A stretch of 6,801 bases of DNA from the NCBI GenBank assembly GCA_036401755.1, contig DASWUD010000052.1, forward strand, positions 1 to 6,801, written 5' to 3'. The position numbers were made by a program, and so were the translations under genes. The stretch's first letter is position 1. Each line of letters starts with the position of its first letter. Origin of the DNA: DASWUD01 sp036401755. GTDB taxonomy: Bacteria > Pseudomonadota > Gammaproteobacteria > Thiohalomonadales > Thiohalomonadaceae. The notes below the pieces were generated by a model that had not been told where the DNA came from, made no database searches, and worked only from the letters and a program-made list of their open reading frames with translations. Shown here piece by piece: positions 1 to 6,488 of the stretch.

Positions 1-1634
1 TCGACGGCATAGTTGTTGTGCTCTTCGATGCCGGTGGCGACCGCAAAGATGTTGGGGTCGAAGATAATGTCCTCGGCGGGGAAGCCGACCACGTTGACCA
101 GGAGGTCGTAGGAGCGTTGGCAGATTTCGGTCTTGCGTTGGTAGCTGTCGGCCTGTCCCTTTTCGTCGAAGGCCATCACCACCACTGCGGCGCCATACTT
201 GCGCAGTTTTTTCGCATGCTCGATGAAGGGTGCCTCGCCCTCCGTGAGGGAGATGGAGTTGACGATCCCCTTGCCCTGGATGCACTTGAGTCCTGCCTCG
301 ATGATCTCCCATTTGGAGGAGTCGACCATCACCGGCACCTTGGCGATATCGGGTTCCGAGGCAATCAGATTGAGGAAGGTGACCATGGCCTGTTTGCCAT
401 CGAGCATCGCGTCGTCCATGTTGACGTCGATGATCTGCGCACCGCTCTCCACCTGCTCGCGGCAGATGTCGAGCGCCTCGCTGTATTTATCCTCCAGCAC
501 CAGCTTCTTGAACTTGGCAGAGCCGGCCACGTTGGCGCGCTCGCCAACATTGACGAACAGCGAACGCTTGTCGATGGTGAGCGGTTCCAGGCCGGAGAGG
601 CGGCAGGCCGCTTCGATGTGCGGAGTGGTGCGTGGCTTGATCGCGGCGACACGCTCGGCAATCGCCTTGATGTGTAAAGGGCCGGTGCCGCAGCAGCCGC
701 CGACGATGTTGAGAAAGCCGCTGCGTGCCCACTCGTATATCTCCTCGGCCATCTGCTCCGGCGTCTCGTCGTAGCCGCCGAAGGCGTTGGGCAGGCCGGC
801 GTTGGGGTGGGCGCTGACGTGGCACTCGGCGATGCGCGCCATCTCCTCCACGTACTGGCGCAGCTCCTTGGCGCCGAGGGCGCAGTTGAGCCCGATGCTG
901 ATCGGCTTGGCGTGGCGCAGCGAGTTGTAGAACGCCTCGGTCACCTGGCCGGTGAGGGTGCGGCCGGAGGCGTCGGTAATGGTGCCGGAGATCATCACCG
1001 GCAGGCGCGAATGGGTCTGCTCGAAGAAGGTCTCGACGGCGAAGATCGCCGCCTTGGCATTGAGGGTATCGAAGATGGTCTCGATGAGCAGGATGTCTGA
1101 ACCGCCCTCCACCAGGCCGCGCGTCGCCTCCAGATAAGCCTCCACCAGCTGATCGAAGCTGATGGCGCGATAGCCCGGATTGTTCACGTCGGGGGAGATG
1201 GAGGCGGTGCGGTTGGTGGGGCCGAGCACCCCAGCGACAAAGCGCGGCTTGCCATCTTTCTGTTCGAATTCGTCGGCCACCTCGCGCGCCAGGCGCGCGC
1301 CGGCCACGTTCATCTCATAGGCGAGCGCCTCCATGCCGTAGTCGGCCTGGGAGATGGTATTGGCGCCGAAGGTGTTGGTCTCGACGATGTCGGCCCCCGC
1401 CGCGAAGTAGGCACGGTGAATGTCGCGCATCAGTTGCGGCTGGGTCAGCACCAGCAGATCGTTGTTGCCTTTCAGGTCGGAGGGCCACTCCTTGAAGCGT
1501 TCGCCACGATACTCCGCCTCGCCCGGCTTGTACCCCTGGATCATGGTGCCGGTGGCGCCGTCGAGGATCAGGATGCGCTGCTGGAGGAGGGCAAGGAGCT
1601 GGGCGCTGCGCGCGCCGGTATATTGAGAGTGCAT
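1..1634 (-). CDS. metH: Cobalamin-dependent methionine synthase MetH, N-terminal 544 residues (cut by window edge)
   Basis: MetH makes methionine by moving a methyl group from 5-methyltetrahydrofolate to homocysteine through cobalamin in the cytoplasm. The translation follows E. coli MetH almost without gaps (from memory of that protein). Residues about 8-330 form the homocysteine-binding Hcy barrel. Its three zinc ligands are present: Cys251 in GLNCALG and Cys314-Cys315 in GGCCGT, each four residues on from E. coli Cys247/310/311. Residues about 355-544 begin the pterin-binding domain (VNVGERANVAGSAKF at 361-375). The cobalamin and reactivation domains lie beyond the left edge; about 44% of a usual ~1,230-residue protein is seen. 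ATG at 1634 fits the family N-terminus; an in-frame GTG sits directly before it, and neither has a clear Shine-Dalgarno. There is no sign of damage. It is transcribed divergently from the pseudo-M48 gene. Confidence 0.97.
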   Translation of the reverse strand, partial: MHSQYTGARSAQLLALLQQRILILDGATGTMIQGYKPGEAEYRGERFKEWPSDLKGNNDLLVLTQPQLMRDIHRAYFAAGADIVETNTFGANTISQADYGMEALAYEMNVAGARLAREVADEFEQKDGKPRFVAGVLGPTNRTASISPDVNNPGYRAISFDQLVEAYLEATRGLVEGGSDILLIETIFDTLNAKAAIFAVETFFEQTHSRLPVMISGTITDASGRTLTGQVTEAFYNSLRHAKPISIGLNCALGAKELRQYVEEMARIAECHVSAHPNAGLPNAFGGYDETPEQMAEEIYEWARSGFLNIVGGCCGTGPLHIKAIAERVAAIKPRTTPHIEAACRLSGLEPLTIDKRSLFVNVGERANVAGSAKFKKLVLEDKYSEALDICREQVESGAQIIDVNMDDAMLDGKQAMVTFLNLIASEPDIAKVPVMVDSSKWEIIEAGLKCIQGKGIVNSISLTEGEAPFIEHAKKLRKYGAAVVVMAFDEKGQADSYQRKTEICQRSYDLLVNVVGFPAEDIIFDPNIFAVATGIEEHNNYAV

Positions 1635-1668
1635 CACGATGACCGGACTATGGGTTGTGGAACAGGTG

Positions 1669-1677
1669 ATTCTAACA
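1669..1677 (-). promoter_or_regulatory. Extended -10 promoter for metH
   Basis: On the minus strand the sequence TGTTAGAAT forms an extended -10 element (TGn followed by TAGAAT, five of six to consensus). The -35 position 17 bases upstream (1692-1697, TAGTTC) is poor, as is common for extended -10 promoters. The predicted transcript would start near 1662, leaving a leader of about 28 bases before the metH ATG. This leader is too short for a cobalamin or SAM riboswitch. Confidence 0.4.
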
Positions 1678-1709
1678 TGCAGCGCCAGTGCGAACTATTT
1701 GCACACATA

Positions 1710-1727
1710 GGGTGATCCGCATCACCC
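1710..1727. promoter_or_regulatory. Perfect inverted repeat, possible CRP/FNR-type operator
   Basis: GGGTGAT-CCGC-ATCACCC is a perfect 7-bp inverted repeat with a 4-base centre. It contains GTGA-N6-TCAC, the core geometry of CRP sites, which is also GTGAT-N4-ATCAC, one base per half-site away from the FNR consensus TTGAT-N4-ATCAA. Its centre (1718.5) lies about 56 bases upstream of the predicted metH start and about 72 bases upstream of the predicted start of the pseudo-M48 gene. That placing suits an activator site serving either promoter. Further GTGAT copies occur at 1666-1670 and 1736-1740. The repeat is seen directly; the regulator is inference. Confidence 0.4.
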
Positions 1728-1778
1728 CACAGAAAGTGATAGTGTGACCCGCGCAGGCGTCGCTCTGCTATCAATGGG

Positions 1779-1784
1779 TATAAT
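1779..1784 (+). promoter_or_regulatory. -10 box (TATAAT) for the pseudo-M48 gene
   Basis: This is a perfect sigma-70 -10 hexamer 44 bases before the preferred ATG at 1828. No good -35 is seen at 16-18 bases upstream (1755-1762 is GC-rich), so activation may be needed; the inverted repeat at 1710-1727 is a candidate site. A start near 1791 gives a leader of about 37 bases carrying the ribosome-binding site AGGGAG at 1809-1814. This supports the ATG at 1828 over in-frame start codons further upstream. Confidence 0.4.
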
Positions 1785-1827
1785 GAACCATCGTCACCAG
1801 CAGCAAGCAGGGAGTGCAGCTTCATCC

Positions 1828-4263
1828 ATGGAACCTAGCCGTCACATCTACCAGGTGGTTTTTAGCGGCGCGTTGCAGCCAGGCAGGGAGCTCGCCGCGG
1901 TGAAACGGGCGCTCGCCACCACGCTGCGCCTTTCACCGGAGAAAACCGAGGCACTCTTCTCTGGCCGCAAGCTGATCCTGTTGCGCAGTGAGACGCTGGA
2001 GAAGGCACAGGCCTTTCTCCGTCTCCTGGCAAACGCCGGGGCTGTTGCCACCATCGAAACGAGCAGTGGCGAACCGGTTGTCGGCGCAACGGCCAGCAAT
2101 CAGCCAGCGCAACAGGCCCCAGGCGATGCGCCACCGCCTGCCGCGCCGCGCATGGTTCCGCCCTATCGCCCCTTTCCGGCCAACTGGCTCTTCAAGCCGG
2201 CGCTGTTGACCGTTGCCGCCGTCGAATCGCTGCTGACCCTGCTCTACCTTGTCTTTCTCGGCGGCGGCATTCTGTTGCTGCTCTACCATACCCTGCTCTC
2301 CGGCTGGCTGTTCGACACCCTGCCACTGGTGTTGGCCGCGCTGCTCTCGGCACTGCTGTTGGTGGCAGGCACCCTCTTCCTGCTGTTGCTGGCCAAGCCG
2401 CTGCTGGGTCTGTTCCATCGCAAGGAGCCGCAATTCGAACTGACCGAAGATGTCGAGCCGGAGTTTTTCCACTACGTCGCCGAGATCGCCGCCCTGGTCG
2501 GAACCACGCCGCCGCTGCAGATCAAGGTCAACAACGGCGCCGCCCTGACGGTCCGCCCGATAGGACGCTGGCGTGCCCTGCTGCACCGTGACAAACAGCT
2601 GAGCGTCGGCCTGTCGCTGCTGGCGGGGCTCGACAGCCGCCAGCTGGCGGCGCTGCTCGCCCAGGCGCTCTATCCGTGGCGCCCGGGATTTTTTGCGCTG
2701 CTCGGCCAGCTGCTCGACGGTAACATCCACTGGCTGCACCGCGCCGGCTACGGCAGTGACATGCTCGACCGCGCCCTGCACGCCTGGCAACAGCGCCTTC
2801 CCAAACTGGCACCGCTGCTTCTGAAGCTGGCGCGCCTCGCCAGCTGGTCGGCCAAGCCGGCCCTCTGGCGACTGAAGTTCAGCCGCGCGCTGTCACGGCG
2901 CGTAATGCACCGCCTGATCGCCAACGGCGACGCCCTCGCCTGCCGCGTGGCCGGCACCCCCACGCTGCGAGCGGCGATGCTGCGCAGCCGCCTGCTGGAG
3001 TTCGCCGCACAAAACACTCTGCCCGAGCTGAAAAAAATGTGGGAGGCGAAGGGCGAGTTACCGGATAACATCGCCACTGCCGTTGTAGCGCGCGCTGCCC
3101 ACTATCCAGCGCAGATCCAGAGCCAGCTCAACGCCCTTCAGGAGCGGCGCATCCTCGACAACGGTGCCTTCTGGCCGAGCGACATGCAGCGCCTGCAGTT
3201 TCTCGCCAGCAGTGAGGAGCCGGGGGAGTATGAGATCACCGTCCCTTGCTCGGCCTTTTTCCTGCGCCTGGAAAAGCTGATGCGCATCATGAGCGTGCGT
3301 TACTACCACGCCCATCTCCAGCTGCCGGTCACCACCAACAAGCTGGTGCGGGTGGCGGTAAAAGGGAGCACGGAGTATGAGGCCGACCAGCATATCGCGC
3401 GCTTCTTCGGTGGCGTTTATGCCGATTTTGTGCCACTGCGCCTGCAGGCGCAGCTCGGCTCGCGGCCCCAGAGCGCCCGCGAGATCGCCCAGCAGTGGGG
3501 GCTGGCGGCCAGCAGAGTTCTCGCCGAGCAGGCAGCGGCCACCCAAAAGGCCACAACATTGCGCAGCAGCGACGACCAACTGATCGAGGTGAGCAATCGC
3601 GAACTGCTGCAACGCGCCGCTGTCGGTTCGACCCTCTCCGGACTGGCCCTGCTCAAGGGGCATAACGCTGAAGAGCTCCCGCAGCAGTGCCGCGATGCCG
3701 AAGCGGCCTGGGAGAAGAGTGCCGCCGAGGTGGGCAAGCTGCTCGAACCCTACGCCACCCGCCTCACCTGTGCCCTGGCGTTGCTTGGCACCCCCGAGGT
3801 GCAGCGCAGGATCAGCGACGCCGGTAAGCTCTCCGTGGAGATCCCGCGACTGCTGGCCGTACACGAGAAGATTGAGCACTACTACCTGAAACTGCACGAG
3901 CTGCGCCAGCACGTGATCCTGCTGGAATCGCTGCTCAGTTATGAGGCGATGCGCTCCACCTCCAAATTGCGCGACCGCATCGGCGAACTGGCCGATGATA
4001 TCCGCAGTATCCTCACCTCGTTCGGCGTCATCTACAAGCAGGTGCCCTATCCCTTCAGCGATGAAGAGCACTACCGCAACCTGTTCGACTGGATTCATGC
4101 GCAATCCTCGACCGCCGAGGGGGCGGTGGCCGATTTCGATCGCGGCAATGACATGGTTCGCCGCATGGCCTTGATCCAACGGCTCATTGTCGGCCGCCTG
4201 ATCTCCATCGCCCTCTCCGTAGAGACGGCCCTTGGCCTGAAGGCAGTCAGGAAGGCGGGTTGA
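1828..4263 (+). CDS. Membrane-anchored M48-like pseudopeptidase (HEXXH lost)
   Basis: This 811-residue protein has the layout of large proteobacterial M48 (HtpX-like) peptidases. Residues 5-79 form a small N-terminal module (HIYQVVFSG) seen on other membrane proteins. A Pro/Ala-rich linker (80-118) follows, then two membrane helices (about 134-154 and 165-189), then the M48-like region from about 205 and a helical C-terminus ending VETALGL (798-804), as I recall from active relatives. The catalytic HEXXH is replaced by QALYP (279-283) within LAALLAQALYPW; the third-ligand Glu position is Ile364 in LIANGDALACRVAG; the THP-type motif is FWPSDMQRL (448-456). It is therefore probably not a zinc protease; a scaffold or substrate-binding role is inference. 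The ATG at 1828 is chosen over in-frame GTG 1744, ATG 1774 and ATG 1783, because AGGGAG (1809-1814) precedes it and a TATAAT lies at 1779-1784. The reading frame is intact and codon use matches its neighbours, so this is not decay. Confidence 0.75.
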   Translation: MEPSRHIYQVVFSGALQPGRELAAVKRALATTLRLSPEKTEALFSGRKLILLRSETLEKAQAFLRLLANAGAVATIETSSGEPVVGATASNQPAQQAPGDAPPPAAPRMVPPYRPFPANWLFKPALLTVAAVESLLTLLYLVFLGGGILLLLYHTLLSGWLFDTLPLVLAALLSALLLVAGTLFLLLLAKPLLGLFHRKEPQFELTEDVEPEFFHYVAEIAALVGTTPPLQIKVNNGAALTVRPIGRWRALLHRDKQLSVGLSLLAGLDSRQLAALLAQALYPWRPGFFALLGQLLDGNIHWLHRAGYGSDMLDRALHAWQQRLPKLAPLLLKLARLASWSAKPALWRLKFSRALSRRVMHRLIANGDALACRVAGTPTLRAAMLRSRLLEFAAQNTLPELKKMWEAKGELPDNIATAVVARAAHYPAQIQSQLNALQERRILDNGAFWPSDMQRLQFLASSEEPGEYEITVPCSAFFLRLEKLMRIMSVRYYHAHLQLPVTTNKLVRVAVKGSTEYEADQHIARFFGGVYADFVPLRLQAQLGSRPQSAREIAQQWGLAASRVLAEQAAATQKATTLRSSDDQLIEVSNRELLQRAAVGSTLSGLALLKGHNAEELPQQCRDAEAAWEKSAAEVGKLLEPYATRLTCALALLGTPEVQRRISDAGKLSVEIPRLLAVHEKIEHYYLKLHELRQHVILLESLLSYEAMRSTSKLRDRIGELADDIRSILTSFGVIYKQVPYPFSDEEHYRNLFDWIHAQSSTAEGAVADFDRGNDMVRRMALIQRLIVGRLISIALSVETALGLKAVRKAG

Positions 4264-4364
4264 GCAAAAAGGGGCGCAGTAACTGCCCTGCTGTGCGTGG
4301 GGTTGTAATCGGCTGATCAGCGTTTAGGCTTAATCAATCTCCCTCACTTAGTGGAGTTGCCGTG
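4264..4364 (+). promoter_or_regulatory. Leader region of the HMA-like gene with a 10-bp palindrome
   Basis: This 101-base gap separates the pseudo-M48 gene from the small gene after it. It holds the perfect palindrome GCTGATCAGC at 4312-4321. A weak promoter can be drawn with TTGTAA (4303-4308) and TAGGCT (4325-4330), spacer 16, which would place the palindrome inside the spacer, where a repressor could act. GGAG at 4353-4356, eight bases before ATG 4365, is a good ribosome-binding site. No convincing terminator for the upstream gene is present, so read-through into the small gene is possible. Confidence 0.25.
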
Positions 4365-4589
4365 ATGATCAGCGAGACCTTGATTCATATCAATGAAACC
4401 CTCAACGAGCAGCAGCGCAATGAGTTATTGCTCTATCTGGGTAATCGGGAAGGGGCCATCCATGCCCGCCATCATGCAGAGGATCCCCACCTGATCTTCG
4501 TCGCCTATGATCCCGACGAATCGTGTCCGCGCGATCTGGTGGAGACGATCGAGGAGCAGGGGCTGCATGCACAGGTCATCGATCTCTAA
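4365..4589 (+). CDS. Small HMA-like ferredoxin-fold protein without CxxC
   Basis: This 74-residue protein is probably soluble and cytoplasmic. Its pattern is beta-alpha-beta-beta-alpha-beta: LIHIN, a helix through EQQRNELLLYL, AIHARHH, LIFVAYDPD, a helix through PRDLVETIEEQG, and HAQVIDL. The YDPD strand end followed by a PRDLVETIEEQG-like helix is typical of heavy-metal-associated (HMA) domains. The metal-binding CxxC that should sit after the first strand is absent (ETLNEQQ there); the only cysteine is in ESCPRD. Copper or mercury carriage by the usual site is therefore unlikely. The His cluster HARHH could bind metal, but this is speculation. I recall similar short Cys-free proteins in other gammaproteobacteria, with no known function. 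ATG 4365 is preferred over the GTG immediately before it because GGAG lies eight bases upstream. It ends 18 bases from the stop of the convergent rhodanese gene. Confidence 0.7.
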   Translation: MISETLIHINETLNEQQRNELLLYLGNREGAIHARHHAEDPHLIFVAYDPDESCPRDLVETIEEQGLHAQVIDL

Positions 4590-4607
4590 ATCGGCTGTCG
4601 CGCCTGT

Positions 4608-5036
4608 TCAGCACTGCTCCCAGGGTAACCCTTCGAAGCGCCAGCCGCCCGTGGTGTTGCGCTGGCGGTTGTCGTCGAGGTCCCCCTCGAAGCCATCCAG
4701 CACGTTGTAGACCTCACAAAAGCCTGCCTCGATGAGGGCCAGCCCCGCGTCCACCGAGCGCTTGCCGCTGCGGCAGATGAGGATGATGGGCGGCGCTTCA
4801 CGCCCGGCACCCGAGAGGATGCCGCCCAGCATCAGCTCGCGCACGCGGGTGACAAAATGGGGGTTCACCGTCCAGTGCGGTTCGTCGATCCACGGTATGT
4901 GCACCGAGCCGAGTGGATGACCGACAAACAGCACCTCCGGGGTGGAGCGAATATCGACCAGCACCGCACGCGGATCGCGCTGCAGCAGCTGCCACGCCTC
5001 GGTGGGCGTGAGGTGCTTCAATTTGATGTCACTCAT
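4608..5036 (-). CDS. Single-domain rhodanese-like sulfurtransferase
   Basis: This 142-residue, probably cytoplasmic protein has one rhodanese domain. The N-terminal CH2A-type motif is AVLVDIRSTPE (24-34), followed by HPLGSVHIPWIDEP. The active-site loop is CRSGKRS (88-94), with catalytic Cys88 in place to carry a persulfide, and DGFEGDL (114-120) follows. A conserved-looking tail, GGWRFEGLPWEQC, closes the protein. Rhodaneses of this kind pass sulfur from a donor to acceptors; the acceptor here is unknown. The insert around residues 52-80 (WTVNPHFVTRVRELMLGG) is shared with homologues I recall from gammaproteobacteria. The ATG at 5036 has a strong GGAGG (5043-5047) six bases upstream. It is the last gene of the qmcA operon, 17 bases after the NfeD-like stop. 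It converges with the HMA-like gene across 18 bases, where I see no clear terminator hairpin. Confidence 0.92.
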   Translation of the reverse strand: MSDIKLKHLTPTEAWQLLQRDPRAVLVDIRSTPEVLFVGHPLGSVHIPWIDEPHWTVNPHFVTRVRELMLGGILSGAGREAPPIILICRSGKRSVDAGLALIEAGFCEVYNVLDGFEGDLDDNRQRNTTGGWRFEGLPWEQC

Positions 5037-5053
5037 GCGTCACCTCCGCCTCG

Positions 5054-5485
5054 TCAGTAGCGCTCCACCTTCAGCACCACGCCATCCACGCCGACCACCT
5101 TCACCTGACTGCCGACAGGGCTGTCGGCCCCTTCGATCTTCCAGGTGGAGTCGTCGACGCGGATCTTGCCGTAGCCGTGGACGATCGGTTCGCTCAAGGT
5201 GAAGGTGCGCCCCACGTACTGCTGACCGCGCCGGTTGAGGTTGGGGCGATCGGACTCGATGGGGCGTCTTTTGAAGTAAGTGCGCCCGAGCGAGACGCTC
5301 GCCACCGAGAGGATGGCAAACAGCAACAGCTGCAACTCCCACCCCATGGGGATGATGAGCACCACCAACCCCACGACCATCGCCGCAACGCCCAGCCAGA
5401 GAAAGAAGGTGCCGGGTGCAAAGACCTCCAGCACCAGCAGGATCATGGCCAGTATCCACCAGTGCCAGTGGGTGAGATTGCCCAT
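5054..5485 (-). CDS. NfeD-like membrane protein, partner of QmcA (YbbJ type)
   Basis: This 143-residue protein belongs to the short NfeD family and resembles E. coli YbbJ along its length (by memory), for example in the RGQQ-VGR stretch. Three membrane helices occupy about residues 7-22, 27-47 and 49-67. A basic FKRRP turn and a C-terminal OB-fold domain (about 85-142) follow, which in studied relatives lies in the cytoplasm. NfeD proteins act with SPFH/stomatin proteins at the membrane, and this gene directly follows qmcA: TGA of qmcA, two bases, then this ATG. The likely start is ATG at 5485, seven bases after GGGGA (5493-5497). An in-frame TTG at 5491 would add two residues and overlap the qmcA stop, but it is less well placed. 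Close spacing implies translational coupling. Confidence 0.9.
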   Translation of the reverse strand: MGNLTHWHWWILAMILLVLEVFAPGTFFLWLGVAAMVVGLVVLIIPMGWELQLLLFAILSVASVSLGRTYFKRRPIESDRPNLNRRGQQYVGRTFTLSEPIVHGYGKIRVDDSTWKIEGADSPVGSQVKVVGVDGVVLKVERY

Positions 5486-5487
5486 GC

Positions 5488-6405
5488 TCAAATCCCCTTC
5501 TGTTTACCCAAGGCCTCTTTGGCCAGTTCCGCGATACCCCCGATGGAGCCGATGATGCTCGAGGCCTCCAGCGGCATGAAGATGATCTTGTGGTTGGGGG
5601 CGGAGCCGATCTGGGTCAGCGCCTCGGTATATTTCTGCGCCACGAAGTAGTTGATGGCATTGACATCGCCGCGCTCGATGGCCTGCGACACCATGTGGGT
5701 CGCCTTGGCCTCCGCCTCGGCCAGACGCTCACGCGCCTCGGCATCGCGGAACGCCGCCTCCTTACGCCCCTCCGCTTCGAGTACCGCCGCCTGCTTTTCG
5801 CCCTCGGCTTCGAGGATCGCCGCGGCGCGCTTGCCTTCGGCTTCGAGAATGTTGGCACGCTTTTCACGTTCTGCCTTCATCTGGCGCGCCATCGACTCGA
5901 CCAGATCCTTGGGCGGGGAGATATCCTTGATCTCGATGCGCGTCACCTTCACCCCCCACGGCGTAGTGGCATCATCGACTACATGCAGCAACTTGGAGTT
6001 GATTTCGTCGCGCTTGGAGAGCAGCTCATCGAGGTCCATGCCGCCCATCACGGTACGGACGTTGGTCATGGTTAGGTTGAGGATGGCGAGCTGCAGCTGG
6101 TTGACCTCATAGGCGGCCTTGGCGGCGTCGAGCACCTGATAGAAGACCACGCCATCGACCCGCACCATGGCGTTGTCCTTGGTGATCACCTCCTGGGAGG
6201 GGACATCGAGTACCGTCTCCATCATGTTCATCCTGGCGCCGATGCGATCGACCAGCGGGAAGATGAAGGCCAGCCCGGGGCTCAGGGTGCGGGTGTAGCG
6301 GCCAAAGCGCTCCACCGTGTACTCGCGCCCCTGCGGCACCGATTTGACGCCGAGCACCACCAGCACCACCACCAACCCCAACAAAAATATGACAAACGCA
6401 CCCAT
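5488..6405 (-). CDS. qmcA: SPFH/stomatin-family membrane protein QmcA
   Basis: The 305-residue product equals E. coli QmcA (YbbK) in length and matches it throughout (from memory). Residues 2-20 form a single N-terminal membrane anchor. The SPFH/Band 7 domain covers about 21-175, with PQGREYTVERFGRYTRTL and the conserved stretches LDVPSQEVITKDN and NLTMTNVRTVMG. A charged helical region (175-245) contains decapeptide repeats built on LEAEG, which drive oligomerisation in this family. NYFVAQKYTEAL and MPLEASSIIGSI close the protein. Relatives form large rings in the inner membrane that surround membrane proteases such as FtsH and organise microdomains. The ATG at 6405 has AAGGAG (6412-6417) six bases upstream. 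It is the first gene of the operon with the NfeD-like and rhodanese genes. Confidence 0.95.
   Translation of the reverse strand: MGAFVIFLLGLVVVLVVLGVKSVPQGREYTVERFGRYTRTLSPGLAFIFPLVDRIGARMNMMETVLDVPSQEVITKDNAMVRVDGVVFYQVLDAAKAAYEVNQLQLAILNLTMTNVRTVMGGMDLDELLSKRDEINSKLLHVVDDATTPWGVKVTRIEIKDISPPKDLVESMARQMKAEREKRANILEAEGKRAAAILEAEGEKQAAVLEAEGRKEAAFRDAEARERLAEAEAKATHMVSQAIERGDVNAINYFVAQKYTEALTQIGSAPNHKIIFMPLEASSIIGSIGGIAELAKEALGKQKGI
5758..5847 (-). repeat. LEAEG decapeptide repeats within qmcA
   Basis: Residues 187-216 of QmcA contain three consecutive ten-residue units, each carrying LEAEG, and a weaker fourth unit (FRDAEARERL) follows. The units are heptad-like, rich in Glu, Ala, Lys and Arg, and predict a long coiled coil. 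At DNA level the units are similar but not identical, as expected for an old family feature and not a recent duplication. Confidence 0.8.
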
Positions 6406-6430
6406 CCCCTTCTCCTTATGGCGTAATTAT

Positions 6431-6451
6431 TGGTGCGATAGCATAGCACCA
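6431..6451. promoter_or_regulatory. qmcA promoter with overlapping inverted repeat
   Basis: On the minus strand, TGCTATGCT (6448 down to 6440) is an extended -10 element, placing a qmcA transcript start near 6433 and a leader of about 28 bases. The -35 region is poor. The same stretch is framed by a perfect 6-bp inverted repeat, TGGTGC (6431-6436) and GCACCA (6446-6451) with a 9-base centre. A protein binding there would cover the promoter. Both elements are short and could be chance. Confidence 0.3.
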
Positions 6452-6463
6452 TGGGCCGGGAGC

Positions 6464-6484
6464 GACGATTACAGTAAAATCGTC
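6464..6484. promoter_or_regulatory. Inverted repeat and -10-like box just before the ttcA-like gene
   Basis: GACGATT (6464-6470) and AATCGTC (6478-6484) form a perfect 7-bp inverted repeat around a 7-base centre. The right arm overlaps TAAAAT (6475-6480), five of six to the -10 consensus, on the plus strand. A transcript from that box would begin near 6487, almost at the ATG (6489). The repeat could be an operator, or a hairpin if the gene is read from a promoter further upstream. Confidence 0.35.
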
Positions 6485-6488
6485 CCCC

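Noticed and set aside
18..677. Long plus-strand open frame opposite metH
   Set aside because: It lies wholly antisense to clearly conserved metH sequence, and its composition is what a GC-rich coding gene produces on its other strand.
1635..1745. Riboswitch (cobalamin, SAM or SAH) upstream of metH
   Set aside because: The predicted leader is only about 28 bases and none of the conserved riboswitch cores could be found on the minus strand.
1933..2790. 285-codon minus-strand open frame rich in Gln and Arg
   Set aside because: The Gln-rich make-up mirrors CTG leucine codons of the membrane helices on the plus strand; not a separate gene.
3058..4179. 373-codon minus-strand open frame inside the pseudo-M48 gene
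   Set aside because: It is antisense to a frame with M48-like conservation and shows no recognisable domain or ribosome-binding site; it is a shadow of high GC content.
4264..4310. Terminator after the pseudo-M48 gene
   Set aside because: GCAGTAACTGC and AGGGGC...GCCCT can pair only weakly, with an impossible loop or a bulge, and no T-run follows.
4590..4607. Shared bidirectional terminator between the convergent genes
   Set aside because: The 18 bases contain no stable inverted repeat or T/A run on either strand.
6346..6402. Cleaved signal peptide on QmcA
   Set aside because: The hydrophobic stretch at residues 2-20 leads straight into the SPFH domain without a cleavage motif; in this family it is a retained membrane anchor.
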